A stretch of 64,000 bases of DNA from Pseudomonas fluorescens (GTDB lineage Bacteria; Pseudomonadota; Gammaproteobacteria; Pseudomonadales; Pseudomonadaceae). The DNA lies in contig LR782234.1 in assembly GCA_902825215.1 (NCBI GenBank), positions 6,155,001-6,219,000 on the forward strand, read 5' to 3'. The position numbers and the translations under genes are program-made. The first letter of the stretch is position 1; the number at the start of each line of letters is the position of its first letter. This document shows positions 24,942 through 32,869 of the stretch, in pieces. The notes under the pieces were generated by a model that made no database searches, was not told the DNA's origin, and saw only the letters and a program-made list of their open reading frames with translations.

Positions 24942-26705
24942 TTAATGCCCTGACGACTCCTTGTGATTGTCGAGGGTTTCCAGCAAGGCTACCTGCATCC
25001 GCGTGTGCACGCGGATGAACCAGCGCCAGAGCAGCGCCGCCACGGCGGCCGCGACCACGGCGACCAGCACCAGCAACTTGTTGGTCGGCAGGATACTGGC
25101 CGACAAGGCTGCCAGCAGCAGGAAAATCACCAGCAGCGAGAGAATCGGGATCACTTCGGCGATCACCCGGCGCACTCGCTGCGTGTGCCGCCCGGCCATC
25201 TCCGGCTTGACCCCCATTTCTGCGAGCAGCATCGACAACGCCTTGAGCTTGCGATAAGCGGCGATCAGGAAAGGCAGCGACACCAGCAACGCGCCGCCCC
25301 AGATCAACGCCTTCTGCCAGCTCGAATCGCTGATCCAGTCCTGCAGCCACACCGACAGGCGTTCGGCGAAATAAGCCCCGGCGATGAAGATCGCAATCAC
25401 CAGCGCCAGATTGACCCCGACCTGCAACAGAATCCGCCGGATCATCGACGCCAGCATCGCACCCTCGCCTTGCGGCTGGATGCTGCGCAGCCATTCCCCG
25501 TACATGCCCAGCACCCGGCCGAGACGCTTGGGCATGGCTGCGGACAACTTGATCGACAGCGGATCGGCCGCGCGAATCAGATACGGCGTCAGCAACGTGG
25601 TAATCACCGACACCGCCACAGCCACCGGATAAAGGAAATGGCTGGTGACCTGCAAGGTCATGCCCAGTGCGGCGATGATGAAGGAAAATTCGCCGATCTG
25701 TGACAGGCCCATCCCCACTCGCAGTGAGGTACGTCCGTCATTGCCGGCGATAAAAGCACCGAGGCCGCAGGACAGCATTTTGCCCAGCACCACGGCCACG
25801 GTGATCACCGCAATCGGCCAGGCGTATTCGAGCAGGATCATCGGGTCGAGCATCAGGCCGATGGCGACGAAGAAGATTGCGCTGAACAGATCACGCACCG
25901 GCTCGACCAGCCGTTCGATCTTCACCAATTGCCGCGACTCGGCCATGATCGCGCCAATGAGGAAGGCGCCGAGGACCATGCTGTACTCAAGTTTCACCAC
26001 CAGCAGGCAGAAGCCGAAACACAGGCCCAGCACGGTGATCAGCAGCATCTCGTTACTGTCGAATTTCGCCACGTAGGCCAACAGGCGCGGCACCAGCAGG
26101 ATGCCGATGACCAGCGCAACGATCATGAACAACGACAGCTTGCCGACCGTGGAAAACACCTCGCCCGAACTCACCGTACCGCTGACGGCAATGCTCGACA
26201 GCAGCGCGATGATGCCGATGCCGAGGATGTCCTCGACGATCAGTACGCCGAAGATCAACTGCGCGAAGCGCTCGTTTTTCATCTTCAGATCGTTCAGGGC
26301 TTTGACGATGATGGTGGTCGAGGAAATCGCCAGGATCGCGCCAAGGAACAGCGAGTCCATGGTGTTCCAGTCGAACCAGCGGCCGATTTCGTACCCGATC
26401 CAGATCATCAGGATGATTTCAAGAAACGCTGCGATAAACGCCGTGGCGCCGACCTTGAACAGCTTGCGCAGGCTAAATTCCAGCCCGAGGCAGAACATCA
26501 GGAAGATCACCCCCAGCTCGGCGAGGGTCTTGATGGTGTCTTCGTCGTGGATCAGGCCAAACGGTGGCGTATGCGGGCCGATGATGAAACCGGCAACGAT
26601 ATAGCCGAGTACCACCGGCTGCTTGAAACGGTGAAACAGTACGGTCACCACACCTGCGACCAACATGATCACTGCCAGATCCTGAATGAAGCTGATGGCA
26701 TGCAT
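24942..26705 (-). CDS. Kef-type cation:proton antiporter (CPA2)
   Basis: 587 residues from the ATG at 26705 with CAAGGAG nine bases upstream. The first 390 residues are a CPA2 antiporter membrane domain with about 12 helices, including VVLGYIVAGFIIGPHTPPFG, LGVIFLMFCLGLEFSLRKL and SSTTIIVKAL, as in KefB/KefC and YbaL. The C-terminal part (about 430-570) has further hydrophobic segments rather than the usual RCK nucleotide-binding domain, so the typical glutathione or NAD regulation may be absent. The predicted role is K+ (or Na+)/H+ exchange in the inner membrane. Confidence 0.88.
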   Translation of the reverse strand: MHAISFIQDLAVIMLVAGVVTVLFHRFKQPVVLGYIVAGFIIGPHTPPFGLIHDEDTIKTLAELGVIFLMFCLGLEFSLRKLFKVGATAFIAAFLEIILMIWIGYEIGRWFDWNTMDSLFLGAILAISSTTIIVKALNDLKMKNERFAQLIFGVLIVEDILGIGIIALLSSIAVSGTVSSGEVFSTVGKLSLFMIVALVIGILLVPRLLAYVAKFDSNEMLLITVLGLCFGFCLLVVKLEYSMVLGAFLIGAIMAESRQLVKIERLVEPVRDLFSAIFFVAIGLMLDPMILLEYAWPIAVITVAVVLGKMLSCGLGAFIAGNDGRTSLRVGMGLSQIGEFSFIIAALGMTLQVTSHFLYPVAVAVSVITTLLTPYLIRAADPLSIKLSAAMPKRLGRVLGMYGEWLRSIQPQGEGAMLASMIRRILLQVGVNLALVIAIFIAGAYFAERLSVWLQDWISDSSWQKALIWGGALLVSLPFLIAAYRKLKALSMLLAEMGVKPEMAGRHTQRVRRVIAEVIPILSLLVIFLLLAALSASILPTNKLLVLVAVVAAAVAALLWRWFIRVHTRMQVALLETLDNHKESSGH

Positions 26706-26983
26706 GGTGTGGGCTCCTTGAATGACGAGGCCGCGGACAGACGTCAGAAGTGTCTGCGCAGGCTGGGTAAAAATCCGCTTCGGCTGTAGGAATTGCCCTT
26801 GGGCAGGGCTTTTGCAGGTTAACACCGCGACTTCTTTCTGAAAGCCGGTGCAATATAAGGAAACAGATCGATTGCGGCGTGACGGCGAGCCTGCGCCCGG
26901 CGTCCCGATAACGGTGCTTTCGATAAGCGACCAGGCACCCGCAGAAGTGCTTTCAGCCACCCGCCTTGACCCGTGAGAACGTT

Positions 26984-27466
26984 ATGGAACCCGGAAACGC
27001 CCAGCTGTCGATGACGGTACTGATGACCCCCGATATGGCCAACTTCTCTGGCAACGTCCACGGCGGTACGCTGCTCAAATACCTCGACGAAGTGGCCTAC
27101 GCCTGCGCCAGCCGTTATGCCGGCCGCTACGTGGTGACCCTGTCAGTGGATCAGGTGATTTTCCGTGAGCCGATCCATGTCGGCGAACTGGTGACCTTCC
27201 TCGCGTCGGTCAACTACACCGGCAATACCTCGATGGAAGTCGGCATCAAAGTGGTCACCGAGAACATCCGCGAGCGCTCGGTGCGCCACACCAACAGCTG
27301 TTTCTTCACCATGGTCGCCGTGGATGACCAGCGCAAACCCGCCGCCGTACCGCCGCTGCAACCGCAGAACAGCGAAGACAAGCGCCGCTTCATGCAGGCG
27401 CAGCAACGTCGGCAGATTCGTCAGGAGCTGGAAAAGCGTTATCAGGAGATCAAGGGCGACGCTTGA
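26984..27466 (+). CDS. Acyl-CoA thioesterase, hotdog fold
   Basis: 160 residues from the ATG at 26984 (GTGAGAACG just upstream). A single hotdog domain of the YciA/BACH type is seen: NFSGNVHGGTLLKYLDEVAY with the conserved HGG and the catalytic-site Asp, followed by TLSVDQVIFREPIHVGELV. It hydrolyses acyl-CoA thioesters in the cytosol; chain-length preference cannot be read. The C-terminal tail is rich in Arg and Gln (RRQIRQELEKRYQEIK), likely helical. The gene is divergent from the Kef antiporter. Confidence 0.9.
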   Translation: MEPGNAQLSMTVLMTPDMANFSGNVHGGTLLKYLDEVAYACASRYAGRYVVTLSVDQVIFREPIHVGELVTFLASVNYTGNTSMEVGIKVVTENIRERSVRHTNSCFFTMVAVDDQRKPAAVPPLQPQNSEDKRRFMQAQQRRQIRQELEKRYQEIKGDA

Positions 27467-27496
27467 TCATCCTTTGATATTGCTGGGTAGATAGCT

Positions 27497-27578
27497 TTCG
27501 CGAGCAGGCTCGCTCCCACATTGGCAACGCTCCCACAGAGTTGACGCTGTACCTGTGGGAGCGAGCCTGCTCGCGAAT
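27497..27578. repeat. REPIN (inverted REP pair)
   Basis: TTCGCGAGCAGGCTCGCTCC begins at 27497 and its inverted partner GGAGCGAGCCTGCTCGCGAA ends at 27577, with about 33 bases between the palindromes. It fills the gap between the convergent thioesterase and pdxY genes. Confidence 0.9.
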
Positions 27579-27592
27579 GGGGCAACGCAGCC

Positions 27593-28465
27593 CTACAGAC
27601 TGATCGCCGTCGCTTCGAACTTCACCCGCGGATGCGCAATCCGGTCCTGCGCCCGCACCAGTTGCAACTCGTAACTGGCACACGCCTGAGTCTCCAGCAG
27701 CACCTCATGCACCGCCGCTGCGGTGAACTCGAACGCGGCGAGCAGACTGTCGCCCAATAGCACTCGCGCCAGGAACAGACCGGACGTCAGATCGCCCACG
27801 CCCACCGGCTGACGCGGAAACGCCAGCAATGGACGGCGCAGGTGCCAACTGCCCTCAGCGGTCACCAGCAACATCTCGAAGCCATCGGCCGGTTTGCCCG
27901 GATAGTCCAGATGCTTGACCAGCACCGCTTTCGGCCCGCGCGCCAGCAGCGCCCGCGCCATCGCCAGGCAATCGAACAGTGATTGCGGCTTGCGCCCGGA
28001 AAAGCTGTCCAGCTCCAACTGGTTCGGGCACATGATGTCCGCCACCGCTGCCGCCTCATCCAGCAGGAAATCACTGACCTCGGTCGGCACGCTGCAGCCT
28101 TTCTCCGGATGGCCCATCACCGGGTCACACAGATACAGCATCTTCGGATTGACCGCTTTGATGCGCGCCACGCCGCTGAGAATCGCTCGTCCCTGCGCGG
28201 CGCTGCCGAGGTAGCCGGACAGCACGGCGTCGCAGTTGCCCAGTTCACCAATGGCGGCAATCCCTTCGATCAGCGCGGGAATCTGCTGCGGCGCCAGCAC
28301 TTCACCCGCCCACTGCCCATATTGGGTGTGGTTGGAAAACTGCACAGTGTTGAGCGGCCAGACGTTGACGCCGACCCGCTGCATCGGAAAAACCGCGGCG
28401 CTGTTGCCGGCGTGGCCGAACACCACGTGGGACTGGATGGCGAGCAGATGAGGCGTACGTTTCAT
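27593..28465 (-). CDS. pdxY: Pyridoxal kinase
   Basis: 290 residues from ATG 28465 (an in-frame ATG at 28474 is possible). It is a ribokinase-fold vitamin kinase: LAIQSHVVFGHAGNSAAVFP and QFSNHTQYGQWAG at the N-terminus, DPVMGHPEKGCSV in the middle and the anion-hole GVGDLTSGLFLARVL near residue 228. It phosphorylates pyridoxal with ATP in the PLP salvage pathway. The length and motifs fit PdxY rather than PdxK. It is divergent from a small membrane-protein gene. Confidence 0.93.
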   Translation of the reverse strand: MKRTPHLLAIQSHVVFGHAGNSAAVFPMQRVGVNVWPLNTVQFSNHTQYGQWAGEVLAPQQIPALIEGIAAIGELGNCDAVLSGYLGSAAQGRAILSGVARIKAVNPKMLYLCDPVMGHPEKGCSVPTEVSDFLLDEAAAVADIMCPNQLELDSFSGRKPQSLFDCLAMARALLARGPKAVLVKHLDYPGKPADGFEMLLVTAEGSWHLRRPLLAFPRQPVGVGDLTSGLFLARVLLGDSLLAAFEFTAAAVHEVLLETQACASYELQLVRAQDRIAHPRVKFEATAISL

Positions 28466-28576
28466 TCGGGTCATTCCGTAAAACGATTGAAATTCAAGCC
28501 GCGCAGTATGCGACGAAACGCAGCCTGTACGACAGACCGGCGACGCAGTTAAGCTGACGCCATCTTTTGGAGTTCG

Positions 28577-28996
28577 ATGTTGATGCTGACCCTGGAAAAC
28601 ATCTTCGTGCTGATGCTGTTCGCCGCTGCCGGCGCCTGGTTATGGCATAACCACGGCTTGCGCGAGCGCGCGCTGGAGCGGGTCAAGCAACATTGCACTA
28701 ATGTCGGCGTCGAATTGCTCGACGGCAACGTCGCGTTGAAGAAAATCGGCCTGATCAAGGACGCCAGCGGTCGGCGGCGCCTGGCGCGGGTCTACAACTT
28801 CGAGTTCACCGTGACCGGCGAAACCCGGCACAACGGCACCATCACCCAGTTTGGCGCGCACAGTGCGCAGATCGAACTGGCGCCCTACCCCGCGCCGTTC
28901 GACGATTCCCCGCCAGTGGTAGAAGTCAGCAAACCGCGCGCCGAAGTGATCGAGCTGAGTCAGTGGCGTCAGGAACACACCAAGTGGAAGCCCTGA
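28577..28996 (+). CDS. DUF3301 family membrane-anchored protein
   Basis: 139 residues; the ATG at 28577 follows TTTTGGAGTTCG. One N-terminal membrane segment (ENIFVLMLFAAAGAWLWH, about 7-24) is followed by a cytoplasmic domain. The conserved RERALERVKQHC, LLDGNVALKKIGL and RRRLARVYNFEFT stretches match DUF3301. Function is unknown. It ends seven bases before the stop of the converging COG0523 gene. Confidence 0.8.
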   Translation: MLMLTLENIFVLMLFAAAGAWLWHNHGLRERALERVKQHCTNVGVELLDGNVALKKIGLIKDASGRRRLARVYNFEFTVTGETRHNGTITQFGAHSAQIELAPYPAPFDDSPPVVEVSKPRAEVIELSQWRQEHTKWKP

Positions 28997-29002
28997 GCTG
29001 AC

Positions 29003-29968
29003 TTACGGCAGCCGACACCGCGCGAGTCCCGCCTGCAATTGATCGATGTTTTGTGCCTCAGCAAAGATCAGCTCGATTCGCGAGTCTTTGCGCCATTCGC
29101 TGGTTTGCCATTCGAGACTGGCGTTATCCAGCGCATTTGCCGACACCCAGCCATCTGCGCTGTGGATCACCAGTTTTGCCCGCTTCCAGTGAAGGCTCTT
29201 CAGCCAACCTGCGACACGCTGTTTGTCGAACGTCTGGTGCGGATGCCAGCGCCAACCGATGCTCCAGCCGCCCTCCTGCGCCTGACTCAGGCAGATCGGC
29301 ACGGTCGGATCGCTCCAGACTGCCGGAAGCTGCGTCGGCCCTTCAGGAATGAGCAAGTTATTTGCGCCGCTCATCGCTTGCGTGGACAAGCCCGGCAGAT
29401 CACCCAAAGACAATTGCGCCTGGCGGGTCCAGATCAGCCTGACCGGCGGCAACTGTCTGGCGATTTTCTGCCGTTGGTCCTCATCAAGGCCTTCGGCTTT
29501 GTTCATCAATAACAGCCCGGTACTGCCCAACGCCTGTTGTTGCGCTGCTGGCAGTGCTTGTCCTGCGTGCAGTGCCTGAGCATCGAGCACCAGTACACTC
29601 GGTTGCACCGCCAGTACGCCCTGCCAAGGCGCCTCGCTCAATTGCCTGAGCAACTGCAGCGGATGGCCCAGCCCGGACGGTTCGATGAACAAGCGATCCG
29701 GCTGCGCCTTGCGCAGCAGCCGGGCGAGGCCAATCTGGAATGGCGCGCCGTTGACGCAACACAGACAGCCGCCGGCGACTTCGGCCAGGTCGGTGCCCGC
29801 TGCGTCACGGCTCAGCAAGGCGGCATCCAGGCCGATCTGGCCGAACTCATTGATCAACACCGCCCAGCGTTCGCCAGCCGGACGCTGGGCCATGAGCTGG
29901 CGAATCAGACTGGTTTTGCCTGCGCCCAAAGGGCCAGCAATGACATGGGTGGGAATGTTCTGCAACAT
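29003..29968 (-). CDS. COG0523 (CobW/ZigA family) GTPase, second copy
   Basis: 321 residues from ATG 29968; upstream in-frame codons exist but lack family similarity. G3E GTPase motifs are present: Walker A GPLGAGKTS (12-20), the metal-binding CLCC (Cys68, Cys70, Cys71), EPSGLGHP and the base-specificity motif NKAEG. Family members are GTP-dependent metallochaperones, many of them for zinc. Two such genes lie within 3 kb here, with DUF1826 between them, as in the P. aeruginosa PA5532-PA5535 neighbourhood. No Zur-like site was found next to this copy; the start is only 27 bases from a divergent gene. Confidence 0.85.
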   Translation of the reverse strand: MLQNIPTHVIAGPLGAGKTSLIRQLMAQRPAGERWAVLINEFGQIGLDAALLSRDAAGTDLAEVAGGCLCCVNGAPFQIGLARLLRKAQPDRLFIEPSGLGHPLQLLRQLSEAPWQGVLAVQPSVLVLDAQALHAGQALPAAQQQALGSTGLLLMNKAEGLDEDQRQKIARQLPPVRLIWTRQAQLSLGDLPGLSTQAMSGANNLLIPEGPTQLPAVWSDPTVPICLSQAQEGGWSIGWRWHPHQTFDKQRVAGWLKSLHWKRAKLVIHSADGWVSANALDNASLEWQTSEWRKDSRIELIFAEAQNIDQLQAGLARCRLP

Positions 29969-29995
29969 GGCGGCAAGTTTTTCGGAGATTCGAAG

Positions 29996-30352
29996 ATGCG
30001 TTGGATGGGATGGTCGTTGCTGTTGACGCTGCTGTCGAGCGAAGCGTGGGCCCAGGCCTGTGTGGTGCACAGTCAGGGCGAGCGGCTCGACGTCAAAGTC
30101 TGTCAGCAGAACCGCAACATTCCCGAGAAACTGTTCAATGACGGCTTCTGCCAGCCGACCCTGGCCGGGCAAAAAGTCGAGGTGCAATACGTCGACCAAT
30201 GCCCGAGCGGTGCCTTTGGCGTGTGCAGCAACGCACAAGTCGCCAATATGCCCTATCGCCAGGACATCCACTATTACGGTGTCGCCACTGATGCGGCGTA
30301 CCTGAAGCCGTATTGCGAAACTCAGAGCCAAGGATCATGGCTCAAGCCTTGA
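29996..30352 (+). CDS. Small secreted Cys-rich protein, unknown
   Basis: 118 residues. The ATG at 29996 has GGAG eight bases upstream. The N-terminus MRWMGWSLLLTLLSSEAWAQ is a signal peptide. The mature part of about 98 residues has six cysteines (in ACVVHS, VKVCQQ, DGFCQP, DQCPSG, GVCSNA and PYCETQ), which suggests a disulfide-bonded periplasmic protein. It lies between two COG0523 genes and converges on DUF1826 with a 4-base gap. No family recognised; a zinc-related role is only suggested by the neighbours. Confidence 0.75.
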   Translation: MRWMGWSLLLTLLSSEAWAQACVVHSQGERLDVKVCQQNRNIPEKLFNDGFCQPTLAGQKVEVQYVDQCPSGAFGVCSNAQVANMPYRQDIHYYGVATDAAYLKPYCETQSQGSWLKP

Positions 30353-30356
30353 GGCA

Positions 30357-30995
30357 TCAGCCAAGCCAGTCGAGGGTCAGGATAAAGCGACGCTCGCCCG
30401 CTGGCGGTTGCGGCGAGCGGTGGATCAAGCCGAATCCTTCGTTGCCGTGCCATTTCTCGCCCTTCAACAACGCCACGTCGCCACTGCTGAGTTGCTGAAT
30501 ATCCGCCTGGGGTTCGGCGTTGGCCTGGCCGAGTTGACGGCGATCCATCGCACCCTCCGCGAGCCATTGGCTGCCGACGCCGGCGTAGGTCGTGATCAGC
30601 CGCACCGGTACGTGATCAACGTGGAAGCGCGGGCACATGGCGTTGTCCAGCGCCCGCAGGCGCAGGCCGATCCGCCGCGCACCGAGCAAGCAGGCAAAAG
30701 CGCTGACCAGCCATTGCACATCAGCGATAAAGCTTTCGTAACCCTGCACATCGCGAAACTCCGCAGCCAGCCCGGTGAGATCCGGTTCTGCGTCTTCTTC
30801 GGGCAACTCCAGGCACAGCGACTGCGCCAACGGCTGGTTGAGCGACAGCAGCCCATCGGCAAACTTGCTGATGTGTAGTGGCAACTGTCGCTGCCAGGCG
30901 GCCAGATTGACGTCGTCTTCGAGAATTCGTGTCAGCGCTTGCGGGGTCGGGCCGTGGTGCTGATGACGGTTTTTTAGCCTCTGGATTGCAGACAT
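30357..30995 (-). CDS. DUF1826 protein, possible dioxygenase-like fold
   Basis: 212 residues from the ATG at 30995, which overlaps the stop of the COG0523 gene in an ATGA, so the two are translationally coupled. It matches DUF1826: CPRFHVDHVPVRLITTYAG (121-139) and SGDVALLKGEKWHGNEGF (171-188) with IHRSPQPP (191-198). His125-X-Asp127, His183 or His192 and Arg202/203 are arranged like an Fe(II)/2-oxoglutarate dioxygenase facial triad plus substrate-carboxylate arginine. That resemblance is my reading of the sequence, not an established assignment. Genomic context ties the family to zinc starvation. Confidence 0.85.
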   Translation of the reverse strand: MSAIQRLKNRHQHHGPTPQALTRILEDDVNLAAWQRQLPLHISKFADGLLSLNQPLAQSLCLELPEEDAEPDLTGLAAEFRDVQGYESFIADVQWLVSAFACLLGARRIGLRLRALDNAMCPRFHVDHVPVRLITTYAGVGSQWLAEGAMDRRQLGQANAEPQADIQQLSSGDVALLKGEKWHGNEGFGLIHRSPQPPAGERRFILTLDWLG

Positions 30996-32200
30996 CAGGC
31001 AGCCTCTTCGTACCAAGGGCCGAACGGGTCCGCGAGCGATCGCCAGCCTTCGGCACCCAGCGCCATTTCATCATCGTTGAGCAAGCAGGCATCCAGCTCG
31101 GCAGTCAGCTGTGGGAAATCGATGTTCTGGCCAATGAATACCAGCTCCTGGCGGCAATCTCCTACGCTCGGCGTCCAGTTTTCCAGGATGGCTGCGCTGC
31201 TTTCCTGATCCTGTGGCCATTGGTCTTTCGGTACGAACCGCCACCAGCGCCCGGCATAACCGTGGCGCATCAAGCCACCGGCCTGCGACCAGCTACCGGC
31301 ATCGGTGGGTTTGCTCGCCAGCCAGAAAAAACCTTTGGAGCGCAGCAATTTGCCGTTCTGCCACGGGCGGTTGATGAAGTCGAAGAAGCGCTGCGGGTGA
31401 AAAGGCCGCCGAGCGCGGTACGCCGTCGAGGCGATGCCGTACTCATCGGTTTCCGGAATGTGCTCACCGCGCAGCTCCTTGAGCCAACCTGGTGCTTGTG
31501 CGGCTTTGTCAAAGTCGAAACGGCCGGTGTTCAGCAGTTTCTCCAGCGGCACCTCGCCCATCACCATCGGGATGATTTCGGCCTGAGCATTCAGGCGCTT
31601 GAGGATGGCGATCAGTTCTTCACGTTCCGGCTGGCTGATCAGGTCGATCTTGCTGATCAGCAACACGTCGGCGAATTCGATTTGCTCGATCAACAGGTCG
31701 GTAATCGAGCGTTCGTCTTCCTCTGCCAGCTCTTCACCGCGAGAAGCCAGGCTTTCTGCCGCTTGGTAATCGGGGAGGAAATTCACGCCGTCGACCACCG
31801 TCACCATGGTGTCGAGACGGGCGATGTCGCACAGGCTTTGGCCGTGTTCATCGCGAAAGGTGAACGTTTCCGCGACGGGCAGCGGCTCGGAAATGCCGGT
31901 GGATTCGATGAGCAAATAATCGAAGCGGTTTTCGCGGGCGAGCTTACTGACTTCTTCGAGCAGGTCCTCGCGTAACGTACAGCAGATACAGCCGTTGCTC
32001 ATCTCGACTATTTTTTCCTCAGCGCGATTAAGACTGACATCACGCTGGACTTCGCTGCCATCAATGTTGATCTCGCTCATATCATTGACGATTACGGCCA
32101 CGCGCATTCCACTTCGATTACATAGTACGTAATTCAAAAGCGTACTTTTTCCAGCGCCCAGAAATCCTGAAAGCACGGTAACGGGCAATTTTTCTGACAT
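30995..32200 (-). CDS. COG0523 GTPase, ZigA-like zinc metallochaperone
   Basis: 401 residues from ATG 32200 with CAGGA seven bases upstream. G3E GTPase motifs: Walker A GFLGAGKST (12-20), the metal-binding motif GCICCTLR (Cys71, Cys73, Cys74), LIESTGISEP and SKIDL. The C-terminal CobW domain runs from about 270 to 400. Members of this subgroup deliver zinc to client enzymes under starvation and are usually Zur-regulated. A Zur-like operator lies 115 bases upstream, and the downstream partner is DUF1826. Confidence 0.9.
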   Translation of the reverse strand: MSEKLPVTVLSGFLGAGKSTLLNYVLCNRSGMRVAVIVNDMSEINIDGSEVQRDVSLNRAEEKIVEMSNGCICCTLREDLLEEVSKLARENRFDYLLIESTGISEPLPVAETFTFRDEHGQSLCDIARLDTMVTVVDGVNFLPDYQAAESLASRGEELAEEDERSITDLLIEQIEFADVLLISKIDLISQPEREELIAILKRLNAQAEIIPMVMGEVPLEKLLNTGRFDFDKAAQAPGWLKELRGEHIPETDEYGIASTAYRARRPFHPQRFFDFINRPWQNGKLLRSKGFFWLASKPTDAGSWSQAGGLMRHGYAGRWWRFVPKDQWPQDQESSAAILENWTPSVGDCRQELVFIGQNIDFPQLTAELDACLLNDDEMALGAEGWRSLADPFGPWYEEAA

Positions 32201-32314
32201 TGGATAATCCTGTGTTCTGTGAGCAATTGGCGCATGTCCCATTGCTGTTCACCCCATCGCCCCACGTAAGCATCTGAAAAACCAAAATCATGGACTGGGG
32301 CAGGTGCCGCTTTA

Positions 32315-32329
32315 TGTTATGTTATAACT
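32315..32329. promoter_or_regulatory. Zur-like operator
   Basis: TGTTATGTTATAACT matches the gammaproteobacterial Zur core TGTTATANTATAACA at 12 of 14 informative positions. It lies between the divergent COG0523 gene (start 32200) and the secreted-protein gene (start 32384), so it may repress both when zinc is sufficient. Confidence 0.75.
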
Positions 32330-32383
32330 AACAATACAAACCAGCTTTTGTTTCGCCTGAGGTGCTCGCGCTTGACACGAACC

Positions 32384-32764
32384 ATGATGAAAAACGCGCT
32401 GCGTGGGGTTGTGCTGAGCTGTGCTCTGCTGCCTGCACTCACCATCCTTGCGCAGCCAGGGGCACCTGCTACCTGCACGCGCAGTGCAAATCTTTTGGCT
32501 TGCGCGGACGCGGACGGCAACAGATACAGCGTGAACACCGTAGGCAACACGCTCTATTTACGCGGCTTTGAAAAAGACGGGCATCGCTATTGGGCGCAAA
32601 CCAACAGCCGTTTCGGCCAGCTCACTTTTTTCACAGGGATCGCTTCGAACGGAGAGGCTTGGGTGGGTTACACCCGTCGTGTGGGCTGGACCACGATCAA
32701 TCGTTTTTCAAGCTCTGGCGGAAGGAGCTCGACGTTCACCTGTAGCCGAATTACCGGGTGCTAA
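32384..32764 (+). CDS. Small secreted protein in the zinc island, unknown
   Basis: 126 residues from ATG 32384 (a second ATG follows directly at 32387); no strong ribosome site. The N-terminus ALRGVVLSCALLPALTILAQ is a signal peptide. The mature protein of about 100 residues has four cysteines in two pairs (ATCTRSANLLAC and TFTCSRITGC), so two disulfides are likely, and aromatic/glycine-rich strands such as YSVNTVGNTLYLRGF and FFTGIASNGEAWVGYTRR. No family recognised. It lies between two Zur-like operators, which suggests induction in zinc starvation. Confidence 0.72.
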   Translation: MMKNALRGVVLSCALLPALTILAQPGAPATCTRSANLLACADADGNRYSVNTVGNTLYLRGFEKDGHRYWAQTNSRFGQLTFFTGIASNGEAWVGYTRRVGWTTINRFSSSGGRSSTFTCSRITGC

Positions 32765-32824
32765 GCACGCGTGGTTTTTGCTTCGGTAAAAATTCATTCA
32801 TGAAACAAGCATTAATTTTCGCAT

Positions 32825-32839
32825 TGTTATACTGTAACG
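32825..32839 (+). promoter_or_regulatory. Zur-like operator before folE2
   Basis: TGTTATACTGTAACG matches TGTTATANTATAACA at 12 of 14 informative positions and lies 31 bases upstream of the folE2 start, where it would overlap the promoter. It probably governs the whole folE2-ABC operon. Confidence 0.78.
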
Positions 32840-32869
32840 TTAGATTCGTATTAGTCGACGGTTACAGCC

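Noticed and set aside
24927..24942. AGCCGCC/GGCGGCT hairpin as a terminator
   Set aside because: Stable stem but no T-run on either strand and it overlaps the stop codon of the Kef gene; not enough to call it.
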